NCBI RefSeq assembly: GCF_036323735.1
Contig: NC_086024.1
Location: 70,672,924 to 70,736,923 of the forward strand
DNA length: 64,000 bases
From: Rattus norvegicus
Taxonomy: Eukaryota > Chordata > Mammalia > Rodentia > Muridae
Reading direction: 5' to 3'
The notes under the pieces: model-generated
Database searches by the model: none
Told to the model about the DNA's origin: nothing
What the model saw: the letters and a program-made list of their open reading frames with translations, nothing else
Shown: positions 1 to 13,150 of the stretch, piece by piece
Layout of the letters: each line of letters starts with the position of its first letter
Position numbering within the stretch: the first letter of the stretch is position 1
Position numbers and translations under genes: made by a program

Positions 1-3000
1 TATCCTTGGCCTTCTAGAAGCTGTGCAATTTTGTGAGGTTCCATTTGTCAATTCTTGATGTTAGAGAATATACCATTGGTGTTCTGTTCAGGAAATTTTC
101 CCCAGTGCCCATGTGTTTGAAACTCTTCCCCACTTTGTCTTCTATTAGTTTGAGTGTATTTGGTTTTATGTGGAGGTCCTTGATCCACTTGGACTTGAGC
201 TCTGTACAGGCAGATAAGAGTAGATCGATTTGTAGTCTTCTATATCCTAACCTCCAGTTGAATCAGCACCATTTATTGAAAAGGCTATCTTTTTTCCACT
301 GAATGGTTTCAGCATTTTTGTCAAAATCAAGTGACCATGGTTTCTAGGTCTTCAATTCTATTCCATTAATCTACCTGCCTTTCTATGTACCAATATTATA
401 CAGTTCTGTCCATATTGCTCTATAATACAGATTGAGTTCAGGGATGGTGATTCACCCAGAAGATCTTTTATTGTTGAGGATAGTTTTTGCTATCCTGAGT
501 TTTTCATTATTCCAAATGAATTTGCAAATTGCTTTTTCTAATGAAGAATTAATTGAGTTGGAATTTTGAAAGGTATTTCATTGAATCTATAGATTGCTCT
601 TGACAAAATGGCCATTTTTCCTATATTAATCCTGCCAATTCAGGGACATGGGTGTTCTTTCCATCTTCTGAGATCTTCTTCAATATCTTTCTTCAGAGTC
701 TTGAAGTTCTTGTCATACCAATCTTTCACTTGTTTGATTAGAGTCACACAGAATTATATTACATTATTTGTGACTACTGTTCAGGGTGTCATTTCCCTAG
801 TTTCTTTCTCAGCTTGTATATCCTTTGAATAGAGGAAGGCTAATGATTTGTTTCAGTTAATTTTACTTCCAGCCACTTTGCTGAAGTTCTTTGTCAAGCT
901 TAGTAATTCTCTAATGGAACTTTTGTGGTCACTTAATTATACTATCATATCATCTGCAAATAGTAATATTTTCACTTCTTCTTTTCAAATTTGAACCCCT
1001 TTGAATTCCTTTTGTTGTCAAATTGCTCTGGCTAGGACTTTGAGTACTATATTGAATACTATATTGAGTACTATGTTGGAGAGAGAGAGTGGCTGGCCTT
1101 GTCTAATCCCTGATTTTAGTAGAATTGTTTCAAGTTACTCTGCATTTAGTTTGATGTTGACTAGTGGTTTGCTGTACATTATTTTTAATATGTTTAGGGA
1201 TGGACCTTGAATTCCTGACCTTTCCAGGACTTTTATCATGAAGGGTTGTTCAATTTTGTCAATGATTTCTCAGCATCTAAGATGTTCATATGGATTTTTT
1301 CTTTAGTTTTTTTTTATATTGTGCATTATGATGATGAATTTCCATATACTGAACCATCCCAGCATCACTAAGTTGAAGCCTACTTAATCATGATGGATGA
1401 TCATTTTAATGTATTCTTGGATTTGATTTTTGAGAATTCTATTGAGTATTTTTGTGTCAATATTTATAAGGGAAATTATTCTGAAGTTCTCTTTCCTTGT
1501 TGGTTCTTTTGTGGTTTAGGTACAAGTGTAATTGTGGTTTCATAGAATGAAATTGGTAGTGTTCCTGATGTTTCTATTCTGTAGTTTGGACAGTATTGGA
1601 ATTAGGTCTTCTATGAAGCTTTGATAGAATTCTCCACTAAACCCATCTGGTCCTGGGCATTTTTTTGATTGGGAGAATTTTAATAACTACTTCTATTTCT
1701 TTAGGGGTTATGACACTGTTTAGATGGTTTATCTGATCCTCACTTAATTTTGGTATGTGATATCTGTCTCTATAATTGTCCATTTCATTCAGATTTTCCA
1801 GTTTTGTTGAATCTAGGTTATTGTAGTAGGATATGATGATTTTTTTGTAATTTCCTCAGTTTCTGTTGCTTTGTCTCCCTTTTCATTTCTGATTTTCTTA
1901 ATTTGGATACTCTCTCTGTACCCTGTGGTTAGTCTGGCTAAGGGTTTATCTATCTTGTTGATTTTCTCAAAGAAAAAAACTACTGGTTTTGTTGATTCTT
2001 TGTAAAGTTCTTTTTGTTTCTACTTGGTTGATTTCAGCCCTGAGTTTGAGTATTTCCTGCTTTTTACTCCTCTATGCTGTATTTGCTTCTTTTTGTTCTA
2101 GAGTTTTTAGGTGTGCTATCAAGTTACTAGTGTATCAAGTTACTATGTATGTAGCGTAGTCTTCAGTTTCTCTTTGGAGGTGGCACTCAGAGATAATGAG
2201 TTTTGCTCTTAGCACTGCTTTCATTGTGTCCATATGTTTGGTTATGTTGTGCCTTCATTTTCATTAACTTCTACAAAGTTTTTAATTTCTTTCTTTATTT
2301 ATTCTTTGACCAAGTTGTCATTGAGCAGAACATTGTTTGACGTGTACGTGGGATTTCTGTAGTTTTTGTTGTTATTGAAAACCAGTCTTAGTCCTTGGTG
2401 TTATGATAGGATACATGGTATTACTTCAATATTCTTGTATCTGTTTTGTCATGTTTTGTGACTGATATTGTGGTCAATTTTGAAGAAGGTACTCTGAGGT
2501 ACAGAGAAGAGAGTATATCTTTTGTTTTAGGATGAAATGTTCTATAAATATCTTTTAAGTACATTTGGTTCATAACTTCTCTTACCTTCTCTATATCTTT
2601 CCTTAGTTTCTGTTTCCATAATATGTCCAGTGATGAGTGGGGTGTTTATGTCTCCCACTAGTACTGTCTGAGGTTTAATGTGTGCTTCAAGCTGTAGTAA
2701 AGTTTCTTTTATGAATGTAGGTGCCCTTACATTTGGAGCATAGACCTTCTGGATTAAGGATTGATCTTGGTGATTTTCTTTTGTGAATATGAAGTGTCTT
2801 TCCTTATGTTTTTGGATAACTTTTGGTTGAAATTCGATTTTATTTGATATTAGAATGGCTACTCTAACTTTTTTCTTGGGACCATTTCCTTTGAAAATTT
2901 TTTTCTAGCTTTTTACTCTTAGGTAGTGTATGTCTTTGTCACTGAGGTGTCAAAATGTTGGGTCCACTTTATATATCCAGTCCGTTAGTCTATGGCTTTT

Positions 3001-3750
3001 TATTGGGGAATTGACTCCATTGGTGTTAAGAGATATATTAAAGAATAATGATTGCTCTTTCTTGTTATTTTTGTTGTTAGGAGTGGATTTATATTTGTGT
3101 GGCTCTCTTCTTTTGGGTTTGTTAAAAGAAGAATTCTTTTTTTGCTTTTTCTAAGGTGTAGTTTCCCTCTTCGTGTTGAAGTTTTCTAGTATTATCCTTT
3201 GTACAGCTGGATTTATGGAAAGATATTGTGTAAATTTGGTATTGTCATGGAATACTTTAGTTTCTCCATCTATGTTAATTGAGAATTATGCAAATAGTAG
3301 CCTGGACTGGCATTCGAGTTCTCTTAGGGTCTGTATGACATCTGTCCAGGATCCTCTGGCTTTAATAGTCTGTGTTGAGAAGTCTGGTGTAATTTTGATA
3401 GGTCTGCCTTTATATGATACATGATCTTTTTCCCTTACTGCTTTTTATATTCTTTCTTTGTTTTGTGCATTTGCTACTTTGACTATTACATGGCAGGAGA
3501 AATTTCTTTTCTGAACTAATCTATTTGGAGTTTTGTAGGCTTCTTACATGTTTATGGTCATCCCTTTCCTTAGATCAGGGAAGTTTTCTTCTACAATTTT
3601 GTTGAAGATATTTACTGGCTTTACAAGTTGGGAGTCTTCACTCTCTTCTAAACCTATTATCCTTAGGATTTTCTCATTGTGTCCCAGATTTTCTGTTATG
3701 TTTTGGGCTAGGATCTTTTTTAGAATTTATGATAGAACCTTCCAAAAACA
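1..3750 (-). mobile_element. L1 retrotransposon, 5'-truncated, runs off left edge
   Basis: This matches, base block by base block, the full-length L1 at 50.0-56.6 kb: position 1 corresponds to about 51470 and 3740 to about 55190. It therefore covers most of ORF2 and the C-terminal two thirds of ORF1 on the minus strand. The 3' end lies outside the window on the left. The similarity fades at about 3740-3760, inside the ORF1 coiled-coil region, which marks the 5' truncation. All frames are broken by stops and small indels (a (GA)3 insertion near 1080, for example), so it is an old dead copy. Divergence from the full-length copy is visibly higher than for the 30-39 kb copies. Confidence 0.93.
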
Positions 3751-3867
3751 TATCATATGGCATCTAATTTTTAGTTTTGTTTCTTGAGTTCAAGAAGTTG
3801 GAAACTTGTTAATTATTGAATAGAATACCTATATGTACTGAGACATACACACAAACACACATAGGGC

Positions 3868-3869
3868 AT

Positions 3870-3918
<49 letters not shown>
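3868..3918. repeat. (GA)n microsatellite
   Basis: About 24 uninterrupted GA dinucleotides, preceded by a short CA-rich stretch (ACACAAACACACATAG). It lies just beyond the truncated L1. A pure tract of this length is expected to be length-polymorphic. Confidence 0.97.
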
Positions 3919-3919
<1 letters not shown>

Positions 3920-3929
3920 ACTTAAGGAT

Positions 3930-6160
3930 AAAGAAGCCATGAATTTTAAAGAAATCAAGGAGAATGCATGGGAATGTTTAGAAGGAGAAAAGAGAAGGGA
4001 AAATGAGGTGACTATAATGTAATCTCAATTTTTAAATTAAAGAAGGGGTTGCCTCTGAGTTCTGAAGTTCTACTGAAGCTATATGTCTGAAATTTACCTG
4101 TAGGCATGCTGTGCTTCCTATGATATTATATGATGCTAGTGTTCCATAAAGAGTAAGTCAACTCTACTAGGGTAGTTACCTATCTTAACAGTGTAGAAGA
4201 GCTTGATGACTGTATTCCAGAATACTATAGTTACTTCAAACTCTACCAAAGGTTTACAATGTATTTAATCGACTTGTACCAAAGTCACAATGCCACTTCT
4301 GTTATAACACTACAGCCCTGGGGGAATTTTCTTTTTTTTATTTATCCTTTATGTGCAATGTTTGCCTTGCATTTGAATTCTAAGCATATTTTCACCATAA
4401 TTTTTTCAATAATTACTACTCATATTATTATGTAGATTCTGTGTTTATGTTTTGGCACATATTGTCTTGATTAAACAATTTGCAAAAATTTAATTTTCTG
4501 ACATAAAAATATATATTTATTTTTGTTGTTTTATTTTGCCACTCAATTTTATTGGAACCTGAGAAGTCACTAATTACGAGTAAAAAAGAAGTTTCTAGTA
4601 TGTTAAATGATTGAGAAGTGCTGGTACTTTTAAATAATGGGATGATTTCAGAATATCTGAAGCATTTTCCTTGTGCATTCAAATTACTTACTTTATATCT
4701 TACATCTATAATATACTATCATTATGACTTGCATAACATGTCTGATATCTCTGAGTTTAATTTTTCTCATATGTAAATGAGAAATGCTAATAGATTGTGA
4801 ACTATGGAATTTTATGACTTTCAAATTATTGAAACTATACTGTTAAGGGTTTTGATGATGATGTTATTACAATTAGAATACTAAGATTCAGCCACTCATA
4901 TGAGAGTAAAGTTCATATTAATATGTAGATGAAAACTATATTTAGTTTTAAGTACAGTTTTCTAAGTATTAATTTATTGACACATGCACCAACACCATCA
5001 AGTGTACTATACCAGCTAATTTATACAGAAAATATTTATGACTAAACCTCCATTGTACTCTGCTTCTAAATATAGCATAGGATTAATGTTTTCATATATT
5101 ATGTTTCTTTGAATACTTTCAATTAGAAGTTTTTATATGACCTTTTTAAATGCATTAGTTTTTAAATGCATGTATTATGAATATGAATATTCCTGAATTT
5201 TTATCATAAAGAAGACATATTTTTGCTGTGTGTTCACTCAACACTCTGGTTATGGTCACAATGGCATAATTGTTTTCTTCCTTTAATATTAAACATCTAA
5301 GAAGTCTTGCTAGGCTGTGACTTACATTATTGGTATCTTTTATATCTGAGTAATGAAAACACCAATTCAGTGCAGTCGACTGTCAGGCAATTTCTATGCA
5401 TTAAAAATAGGTAGCAGCTTTCATTAGCGGGATTTCACAGTCAAAACTGTAATGGTTCTTCCAGTGTTTCTATTTCAAAATGCAAGCTGCTTGTTTGCAA
5501 ACACAGAGGTTGGACTTGCCAATTATGCTAATCATTGCTTAGAGAAATCTCTGGAACTTCACTGTTTCAGGAAATACTTGTGAAATTGATTTCAATGCTG
5601 TCACTACCACTATATATTACCTATCTTTGTGTCCCAAATAAGTGTTATGAAACCACGTTATGAATCTACTTTTCAGGAATTAATGGTTTTATTAATTTTA
5701 AAAAATTTTAAACTCTTTTGCTTATGAATTAAGTTGAAAATTCCATAGAATAGCTAAAGTGATGGCAGAATGGCTTCCATGATGTACTCCATGGTATGAT
5801 ATGGAAGACAAAACTTATTTCATCACATATTTCACATTTGTATATGGGTAGTCTTACATTATTGTAATAAAATGCAAAAACACTATATCATTTATGTATT
5901 TATTTATACACATAGTTACCTGTTAATGATAACACTAATATTTAGTAATTGGTAAATGTCAGTAAAAAATATTCTTTCTTAGTATAAAAATTCATTTTAT
6001 TGCTCTATAATCAATTACTTGAAACCAAGAAAATATACATCATAAAGCATATGTAAATACAATTTTATATACTATTTAAATATATAATATAAACATATGA
6101 ATATATATTTATATATACATATATATGAAGAGATGTATTATATAATTCAATGGCACTATT
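3930..6160. other. Non-repetitive AT-rich intergenic stretch
   Basis: No retroelement signature or coherent reading frame is visible. The stretch is AT-rich, with an almost pure A/T block at 6055-6130 built of ATATAT/TATATA words. The part from about 5225 to 5640 is of higher complexity and may be a conserved non-coding element; it is treated as a finding. Confidence 0.6.
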
Positions 6161-6164
6161 CTTT

Positions 6165-7230
6165 TTTTAACTCTTTTGTACATTGTATGTATCAAGTGTA
6201 TTGGGAGGGTATTTCTATTTATTTACATTCCAGTCATAGTCCCCTTCTCATTCCCCTCTCCCATAGTTTTTCATTCCACTCCTCATCCCTTTTGTCTCTT
6301 AAGAAGGTGCTCCCCCACCAGATGTCCCCTTCCTGGGTCTTCAAGTCACTCAATGATTAAGCATATCTTCTTCCACTGAGGCCTTTGCTATATTTGACCA
6401 AGCAGACCTTTGCTATATTTGTGTCAGGTGCATTGGGCCAGAACAAGTATGATCCTGGTTAGTGGCCCAGTCTCTGGGAGTGGTAAGTTGAGACTGCTGG
6501 CCTTCCTGTGGGGTTGATCTCCCCCTCAGCATCTTCAATCCTTCCCCTAATTCAACAATAGAGGTCCCTGACTTCAGTTCAATGGTTGAGTGTGAATATC
6601 TGCTTCTCAATCAACTGCTGGTAGGGCCTCTTATAGGACAACCATGCTAGAATCCCACTGTAAGCATATCACAGCATCAGTAATAGTTTTAGGCCTTGGT
6701 GCCCTCCAGAGATGTTTTCCAAGTTGGGCCAATCATTGAACTGCCCTTTCTTTAGTCTCTTCTCTATTTCTGTCCTAGCACTTCCTTTAAAGAGGAACAG
6801 TTCTGGGTCATAAATTTTGACTCTGGGCTAGTAACCCTGTTCTTCTGTTTGAGGTCATGTATATGTACTAAAGGTGGTTTGTTTGAGTTTTGTCTTCCCA
6901 GTATTCAGTATTTTGGCTAAGGTCAACCTCACTGAGTCCTTAAAGTCTCTTAGCTCCTGTGTCTCTGGTGCTTTCTAAAGCCTCCCTCCCTGAACTTCCA
7001 CTCCCGATGCTGCTTACCTTCATTCATTCTCTTGGCACTCTGGGCTTCTCTCCTCTCAACCCTCCTAATCCTGTTTCCATTTTCTCCTCTCTTCTCCCAA
7101 CCAGGCTCTTCCTTGCTCCTTCTGAGTGTAGTTGAATCATACTCACATGATCCCTTCTGCTTGTGACATTTCTTATTGTCAGCAGGCTGTATCATAGGTA
7201 CTCTCTACTTTTGGGCTAATATCCATTCTT
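6165..7230 (-). mobile_element. Old Lx-type L1 3' end
   Basis: Read on the minus strand, this is the 3' UTR of an older rodent L1 family. The plus strand shows the characteristic C-rich blocks, the passage that reads as 'agatgtccccttcctgggtc', then phrases such as 'tggcccagtctctgggag' and 'ttcaatccttcccctaattc', which recur in rodent L1 tails. It ends near 7230 with 'gggctaatatcca', the block that lies just past the ORF2 stop in the other L1 copies of this window. No coding capacity remains. The subfamily (Lx8/Lx9-like) is from memory. Confidence 0.75.
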
Positions 7231-7780
7231 GTTACTCTCATGAAATAACTGGCTTCATATGCAAGAGTCTACTCCTAATCTTTCTTCTAATAGATCTTTG
7301 TGTCTCTGGGATCCTTCACACAGTACCACACTCTATTACTACAGATTTATAGTTAGACAACAAATAGCCTAACTTTTTTTTCTTGCTGAAGACTGAACTA
7401 TGTGGGTTTGTTGTTGTTTTATATTATTTTTTGGTTTCTATTATCTATTTCTGAGAAATATGACTTTGGCATTTTGACAGCAATACTTTTCAATTTGTAG
7501 TGGTTTGCTGAGATAATATGGGCATCTTAAAAATTCTTCTAGACCATGAATAAGGATTATTTTTTCCATTCATTTATCTTTTTGAACTCTTTTATCAATG
7601 TTTTATCATTGCTTAGTTCCACACATTTAAAAAGACACAGAAGATATTAAAAGTGTTAACCTGATTTCAGTTTTGTTATTGTTGATGTTTTTGAAAATAC
7701 CAATGAAAGACATACAGACAGGAAACAAATGTAGAAAAATCTGCTCACCACAACTTCCAGTAGAGAACTGAAAAAAGCAG
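7230..7780. other. Unassigned AT-rich stretch
   Basis: The first 150 bases may continue the adjoining L1 remnant. The rest is low-complexity T-rich sequence without an identifiable element or gene. Confidence 0.4.
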
Positions 7781-7781
7781 A

Positions 7782-7815
7782 ACAAAACAACAACAACAAT
7801 AACAACAACAAAAAA
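7782..7815 (+). repeat. (CAA)n / A-rich simple repeat
   Basis: An imperfect run of CAA triplets ending in an A-tract. It sits directly before a probable old L1 fragment and may be a decayed poly(A) tail or an expanded simple repeat. Confidence 0.85.
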
Positions 7816-7844
7816 ACCCAATAACTAGATTTTAGTTAACACTG

Positions 7845-8075
7845 ATAAGAATAGCTATTATCAAAACCACCAGAGACTACACTATGACACATAATTTATA
7901 ACAATATAAAATTATTTTGGAAGATATGGGGAAAAGATAAGTTTTACATACTATTTGAGGAATGTAAGTTGGCATGGTGGAAAGGGACAATGTGATCTTC
8001 AAAATATAAGCACAAAGCGGTATATGATGGAATTGTTCTCCTTCATTGTATAAAGCTAAAAGATATAGAGCCTAT
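7845..8075 (+). mobile_element. Probable very old L1 ORF2 3' fragment
   Basis: The order of words 'agctattatcaaaacc', 'ttggaagatatggggaaaag' and 'gaatgtaagttggcatgg' parallels the C-terminal ORF2 coding sequence of old L1 elements on the plus strand. Divergence is high and no frame is open. It could be misassigned. Confidence 0.45.
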
Positions 8076-8171
8076 ATATGTTAGATGAATTTTCATCTTA
8101 ATGTTGACTAGGCATTATTCAAAATAATTATGTCAATCATGCTGATTGACAGATAGTTGGTTAAAGTAAAT

Positions 8172-8390
8172 GTGAACCTGGGTGTGGTGGCTAATGCCTA
8201 AAATACCAACTATCAAAAGGTTTACAAGTATTGGAGACTGTCTGGATTTTGATGGTGTCCTGGACAAGATTTAGTTCTCAGCATCATATTGTGAAGACCA
8301 TAGTTGCCTGAAGTGCTTAACCACCTGTGACTCCAGGTCCAGGAAATCAGAAGTCCCCTTCTAGACCATACAGTCAGAGCTGAGCTGGCA
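8172..8390 (+). mobile_element. Degenerate SINE pair (B1-like head, B2/B3-like body)
   Basis: 'cctgggtgtggtggctaatgcc' resembles the start of a B1 element (7SL-derived). About 80 bases later, 'acctgtgactccaggtcc' followed by a CCCCTTCT motif resembles the body of B2/B3 (tRNA-derived). Both are heavily mutated. RNA polymerase III box sequences are not well preserved. Confidence 0.45.
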
Positions 8391-8399
8391 TAAATTTAA

Positions 8400-10000
8400 G
8401 TAAGAATAACTCATTAAAAAGTGTGCAATAAAAACATTATTCACCCATGAAAATGAGAAAAGCCTGGCCTTTTACGTTCTGTCCCTATAATGATACTGCT
8501 ATCCCTGGAGAAAGTTATGCAATGCAAAGAAATCAGTGCACAAATTTTATATGACTTGACTTATACCTTAAACCCAATGAAGCCTAATTCATTGAAGGAG
8601 AGAGAAGGATGATGTTTATCAGTGTTAGAAAGGGTGGTCAGACAGGGAGGTATAGTGAAAAGTGGCCTACTTGAAATTGTTGAATGAACAAGTTTTCAGT
8701 ATTCTCACTACAATACATGCACACATATATACACGCAGGCATGATAGGTGAATTAGTTCATTTGATGGTAAAAATTCCCACAGAAGGCAAAACTATACCA
8801 AGTGCTAATGTTATTTATTTATATAAATAGAAATCTATCAATGGAATACATTAATAAAAGAATTCTTCAAAAGTAAACTCAGAAAATGGTAAACATGTTA
8901 TTGGTGCGGTTGGTTGAAATATAACTTCTTTCCTCCCTAGACTACAAAAAATTTCTTTGCTTTGATTTTGTAATTATGTGAGAAGACCATGAAATCAGTG
9001 AAAATGTGTTCCTTTCAGGTAAGTTAGCAATTGCCTATCATGTTTTGAACAAATAGAAAAAGAAATAGTGGGATGGCAAGTGATTCAAAGTCTCAAATCA
9101 ATAGATCTGAATGCAAAAATACTATGCATTTTATCACCAATATAAATATTTCCTTAAGATTTCTAATGACTTAGAACAACATAGCAACTAGGGCATATAT
9201 TTGATATGTGACAGCCTATGCATTTGGGGAAGCACTATTAGACCTGTGACTCTTTTCTTAAGTACAGTGTTGGGGATAGCCAAAACTATTGTTGCACTAG
9301 ACAACTATCAACATCAGGAATTTCAACAATGCTGGGGTGGCTCAGTCACTCCATATGACAGAGTTGGCCATTTTATGAATGAGGCATGCATGCTCTGTAG
9401 CAAAATAGGCTGTGAAAAATTAGAGAAAGAGGAGGTAAATGTCCAATTTTAAAGCTGATTTTCTCAAGGTTTGTGATATTTTAGAACAATGACTTTCAGA
9501 AATCATATAAGTATAATCCGTGGAGTAGTTTATGCTATATTGTATGTTTCAACAAGAAACATTGCAGCTTCTAGATAAAAAACAGTTAAGTAGATAATTT
9601 CTTGTTGTTCTTTTTTCCTGTTTTTAGTTCAGAAATCAATTCAATGCATATATGCAGTTTCAAAATTGTACGTGTAGGCAATGTTTATTGCAGAGTACAA
9701 CAGTTCATAGAATAAATGAAGTGTTGGGAATTTAATGAACAATGTAATCCCTAAGTTTAAAACTTTTACTTTTAACTAGAAGGGTATAAGTCACATGGAG
9801 GAATATTTTAAACAAATATTACAAAATGCATAATCACCACAGAAGCAGGAAAATGATTGTACTTTAAAAATGGTAGTTTATTAATTCCTTAAGAATTATA
9901 TAAAATGCCATTTGATCATATTTATCTACTTCCCGATTCCTTTAAAATATACCCCTACCTCATTATTTTTTTTTCTACTGAGTACAATTTGTATCACCCA
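8400..10000. other. Unassigned AT-rich intergenic stretch
   Basis: No gene or clear repeat is visible. An 83-codon frame at 9201-9452 has no recognisable motif and is within chance expectation for this length of sequence. Confidence 0.5.
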
Positions 10001-11900
10001 AACCTTTTTAGACACGAAGGCATCCTTTAATGCATCATTGACTTACCTCTGGCTAGAAACTTAAACATTAGAATTTACTCTCAGCATCTATCATTTACCA
10101 ATAGCTCCTCATGTAGGGTGAAATTTCAGGTCCCTCTCCTATATCAATGTTGGAATTTTGTCAGGCTGGAACAAGCACAGGTTTTGTACATGTTAGCACA
10201 AATATTATGAGTACTTAGGAGCAGTTTCCATTCAATGTCTCCACAGAACAATTTCTTGTAGTCATCTACACTCTCTGACCCTTACAATGCTTCTTCTTTC
10301 TCTGGAGCCAATGTACTCAGACCTTTGAGAAAAGAGTTGAGATATAGATATCAAATTTAGGAGTAAGTAATTCAAAATCTACTTAAGTATAAAAATTATT
10401 TATTATATGTCCTATGTATTAATGTGTTGCTTACATATATGTACATGCTCCCTATCTGTGCTTAGTGGCTGGAAGAATGCATTGTATCTCCTGGGACTTG
10501 AGGTATAAATGGTTATGGAATATCATGTGGGTGCTGGATTCCAAACAGGTGTACCCGAGAAATGCAACTAGGGCTAATAAAGTCTGAGACATATCCTCAT
10601 TAAACTTGACAGTCTCTTATTTTCCATATGTTGATTAGCTATGGGTTTCTGATATTTACTGCAAGAAAAACCTCTGATTAGGGCTCAGAGGTTCATTAAT
10701 GTACATATATAGAAATAACATTAAGATTTGTGTCAATACTTCATCCACTTATAAGAACAGTAGTAGTTGGTACAAAATCTATTAGCTATCTAGTCATTTG
10801 TCCCAAGATTAATGCCACATGTGTGCTCAATCTTGTGGAATGAGTCTTAGATCCAATCATAAAGTTGTTGATTATTCCCCTAAAATTCATGATACTATTG
10901 AACCAATGTGAATTTGTTCATAGTCTACTCATTATTCAAGTTTACAGGATTTACACCTGGATGAGACTGATCATTCCTTTGCTTCTTCAGTACTATACAT
11001 AGCACTTGTAAGAGTGTAAAATGCATCCAGTAGGGATAAAATTCTTAAGGGAGTCTCAGCAGGGATTCTGTCTATTCTATGATAAAAACATTTATTGTTG
11101 TAGTATATACATTGGGTATCAGCTCTATTATGAGTGTGTGCTACTCCTCTCTTGATGTTCAGATAACACTTGAAGGATAGCAGGCTTAAAGGATGAAGCA
11201 GAGCCCCTAATGGGTGAGGTCTGTAGGATCTCAATCTGGCTGTGATTAAGTGCTTAATGGGAGAAGGACTTCTCCAAGGATTTTAATGGAACAGCTCTCA
11301 AATGATTTTAGGTTGTATCCATACTTTTATTTGAGGTGGACTTTAAGATATGCTACAGAGCCTTGGAGGGAGGTAGGCGTTTTTCTTAGGGTAAATTTAA
11401 TTAGCTGAAAGTTAAAGTTCTGAAAAAGCCCCATTTGTTTGGAGAGGCATTCCAGGAATCCCAGGTACTTGCTGGGTGGTGTCTTATTGGGAAAGAGGAA
11501 GCTGAACTTGCATGTTTCCCTAGGTAGAGGGTGTGGGAAGTCAAGTTCCCCAGACAAGGTCAGATGATTAAAAGGCTCCCTTTTGAGCCTATCTGGACAT
11601 GTAGATAATTTGAGGAGTTATCTGGATATGGTAGACTCTAACTTGAATTAGACGGGGTTTTTTTTCCACATACTGTCTTTAATAATAAAGTCTTATCATC
11701 AAGTTTAGAAGATAAACCAGCAACATTGTTAATACTCTATAATTTATAAGGAGCCATATATGAACTCACTGGTCAACAAGTTCAAGAGAAACGACTCATT
11801 CTTGGAGTTGGCCTTTAATTTATGTTTATGCCCCATATTTAGGTAACTTTACTCAAACTCTGCTTACTAATGTTTATTTATATATTTTAGAACTTTTCAG
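10000..11900 (-). mobile_element. Long old rodent interspersed repeat, family uncertain
   Basis: Many word blocks in order resemble a long non-coding rodent repeat I associate with the Lx class of L1: an 'aatagctcctcatgtagggtg' type opening, 'acatgttagcacaa', 'atttactgcaagaaaaacctctgattagggctcagagg' in pieces, then 'tacacctggatgagactgatcattcc' in pieces. Read this way the element lies on the minus strand and has no coding capacity. The assignment rests on remembered consensus patterns only. Confidence 0.4.
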
Positions 11901-12109
11901 TAGTAGATTTCCTTTTAACTTCTGAAAATGACTTTAGTTATCCCCCTCACTGATTCATGCCTACCATGCTCTCACATTCTTCAGCACACTATAGAAATTT
12001 TGCTTCATGATTTCAACTCCCTCCTTTATATCTTTGCATTCTTCCTTCTTTGAAAAATTTCTTTTTTAAAGCACTACCAACTAAGCTCACCATCTGTAAG
12101 TACCTCAAG

Positions 12110-12390
12110 TGTATACATATCTTTTAAGACAAGCACACATGAGTATAGATGTAATTTACACTTCTGGTTCTGGATTACCCTACTTAGTATGATTATTTCC
12201 AGGTTCATCTATTTATTTTGAGAATACATGTTTGTTTGTTGTTTCAAATCTGAATAAGATTCCATTGTGTAAATAAAGAACACTGTTGCTATTTAGTTAC
12301 TGGACGATGGTCATGAAGGTTGTTACTATTTCTTAGCTATTATGAATAGAGCAGCAATGAATGTGGATGAGTACCTAACTTTGTAGTAAG
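12110..12390 (-). mobile_element. Old L1 ORF2 3' fragment
   Basis: The plus-strand order 'ggattaccctacttagtatg', 'atttccaggttcatctattt', 'gattccattgtgtaaataaa' and 'agctattatgaatagagcag' is the antisense of the ORF2 C-terminus and start of the 3' UTR. The better preserved copies at 31.1-31.3 and 50.75-50.95 kb show the same order. It is an old dead fragment. Confidence 0.75.
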
Positions 12391-12484
12391 ATACAATAGG
12401 AAAGTTTAATGACAACAATTATAGTGCAACACTAGACAGCAGAAAATTTAAGCATATCATTACTAAACTTGATAGATCAAAATT

Positions 12485-12655
12485 ATGTGTATGAGTGTAT
12501 GTGATTATACATACATATATATGTGTGTATGTGTGTGTACATATATATATCAAATATATATGTGTGTGTGTACATACATACATATACATACATATATATG
12601 TGTGTGTATGTGTGTGTACATATATATATCAAATATATATGTGTGTGTGTGTGTG
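12485..12655. repeat. Compound TG/TA repeat with a 79-bp higher-order unit
   Basis: Alternating (TG)n and (TA)n/(CA)n tracts. A unit containing TATATATATCAAATATATATG occurs twice; the CAAA landmark lies at 12551 and again at 12630, a period of 79 bp. The flanking TG/TA composition is nearly identical in both units, so one unit was duplicated. Confidence 0.92.
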
Positions 12656-12849
12656 TGCACTTTACTGTAATATTGTGGTAATTAATGTTGACTATAGACT
12701 TGAAATTAGTGGAATCATTTGTGAAACATTTCTGGAATAGGCTAGCTGAAATGTAATATTTAATTTCATAGTGGTGGATATCCAACAAGTACACAGCCTA
12801 GGTATAAAGATGTCCAAGGACAAAGTTGCATTGATTTTCTGCCTTCACT

Positions 12850-13150
12850 TTGGTCATCAAAAAGACACCATGACCAAGGCAACTTATAGAGCAAAGAGTT
12901 AATGTAGGGATTACAGTTTGGAGGGTTAGAGCCTATGACTACCTTGGTGCGGATTATGGTAGCTGGCTTGACACTGGAGCAGTAGCTGTGACCTCACAAT
13001 TTGATCAACAAATAGAAGGCAGAGAAACCGAGAATGGTACTACTCTTTTGAAACTTCTAGGCTCACTTCCCAAATTAAACCTTTCCTTCAGCAAGACTAT
13101 ATCTCCTAATTCTTCCTAAACAGTTAATGCAATTGTGAACCAAACATTCA
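12850..13150 (+). mobile_element. Rodent medium-reiteration repeat
   Basis: 'gacaccatgaccaaggcaac' followed by an A-rich stretch, 'ttacagtttggagggtt' and, further on, 'cttctaggctcacttccc' matches a common rodent repeat pattern. The same pattern appears at 22250-22510 and 26640-26900, and its 3' half at 20745-21060. I cannot name the family with confidence. No coding capacity. Confidence 0.5.

Noticed and set aside
12483..12794. 103-codon frame with Tyr/Ile/His/Thr repeats
   Set aside because: Translation of the TG/TA microsatellite; not a gene.
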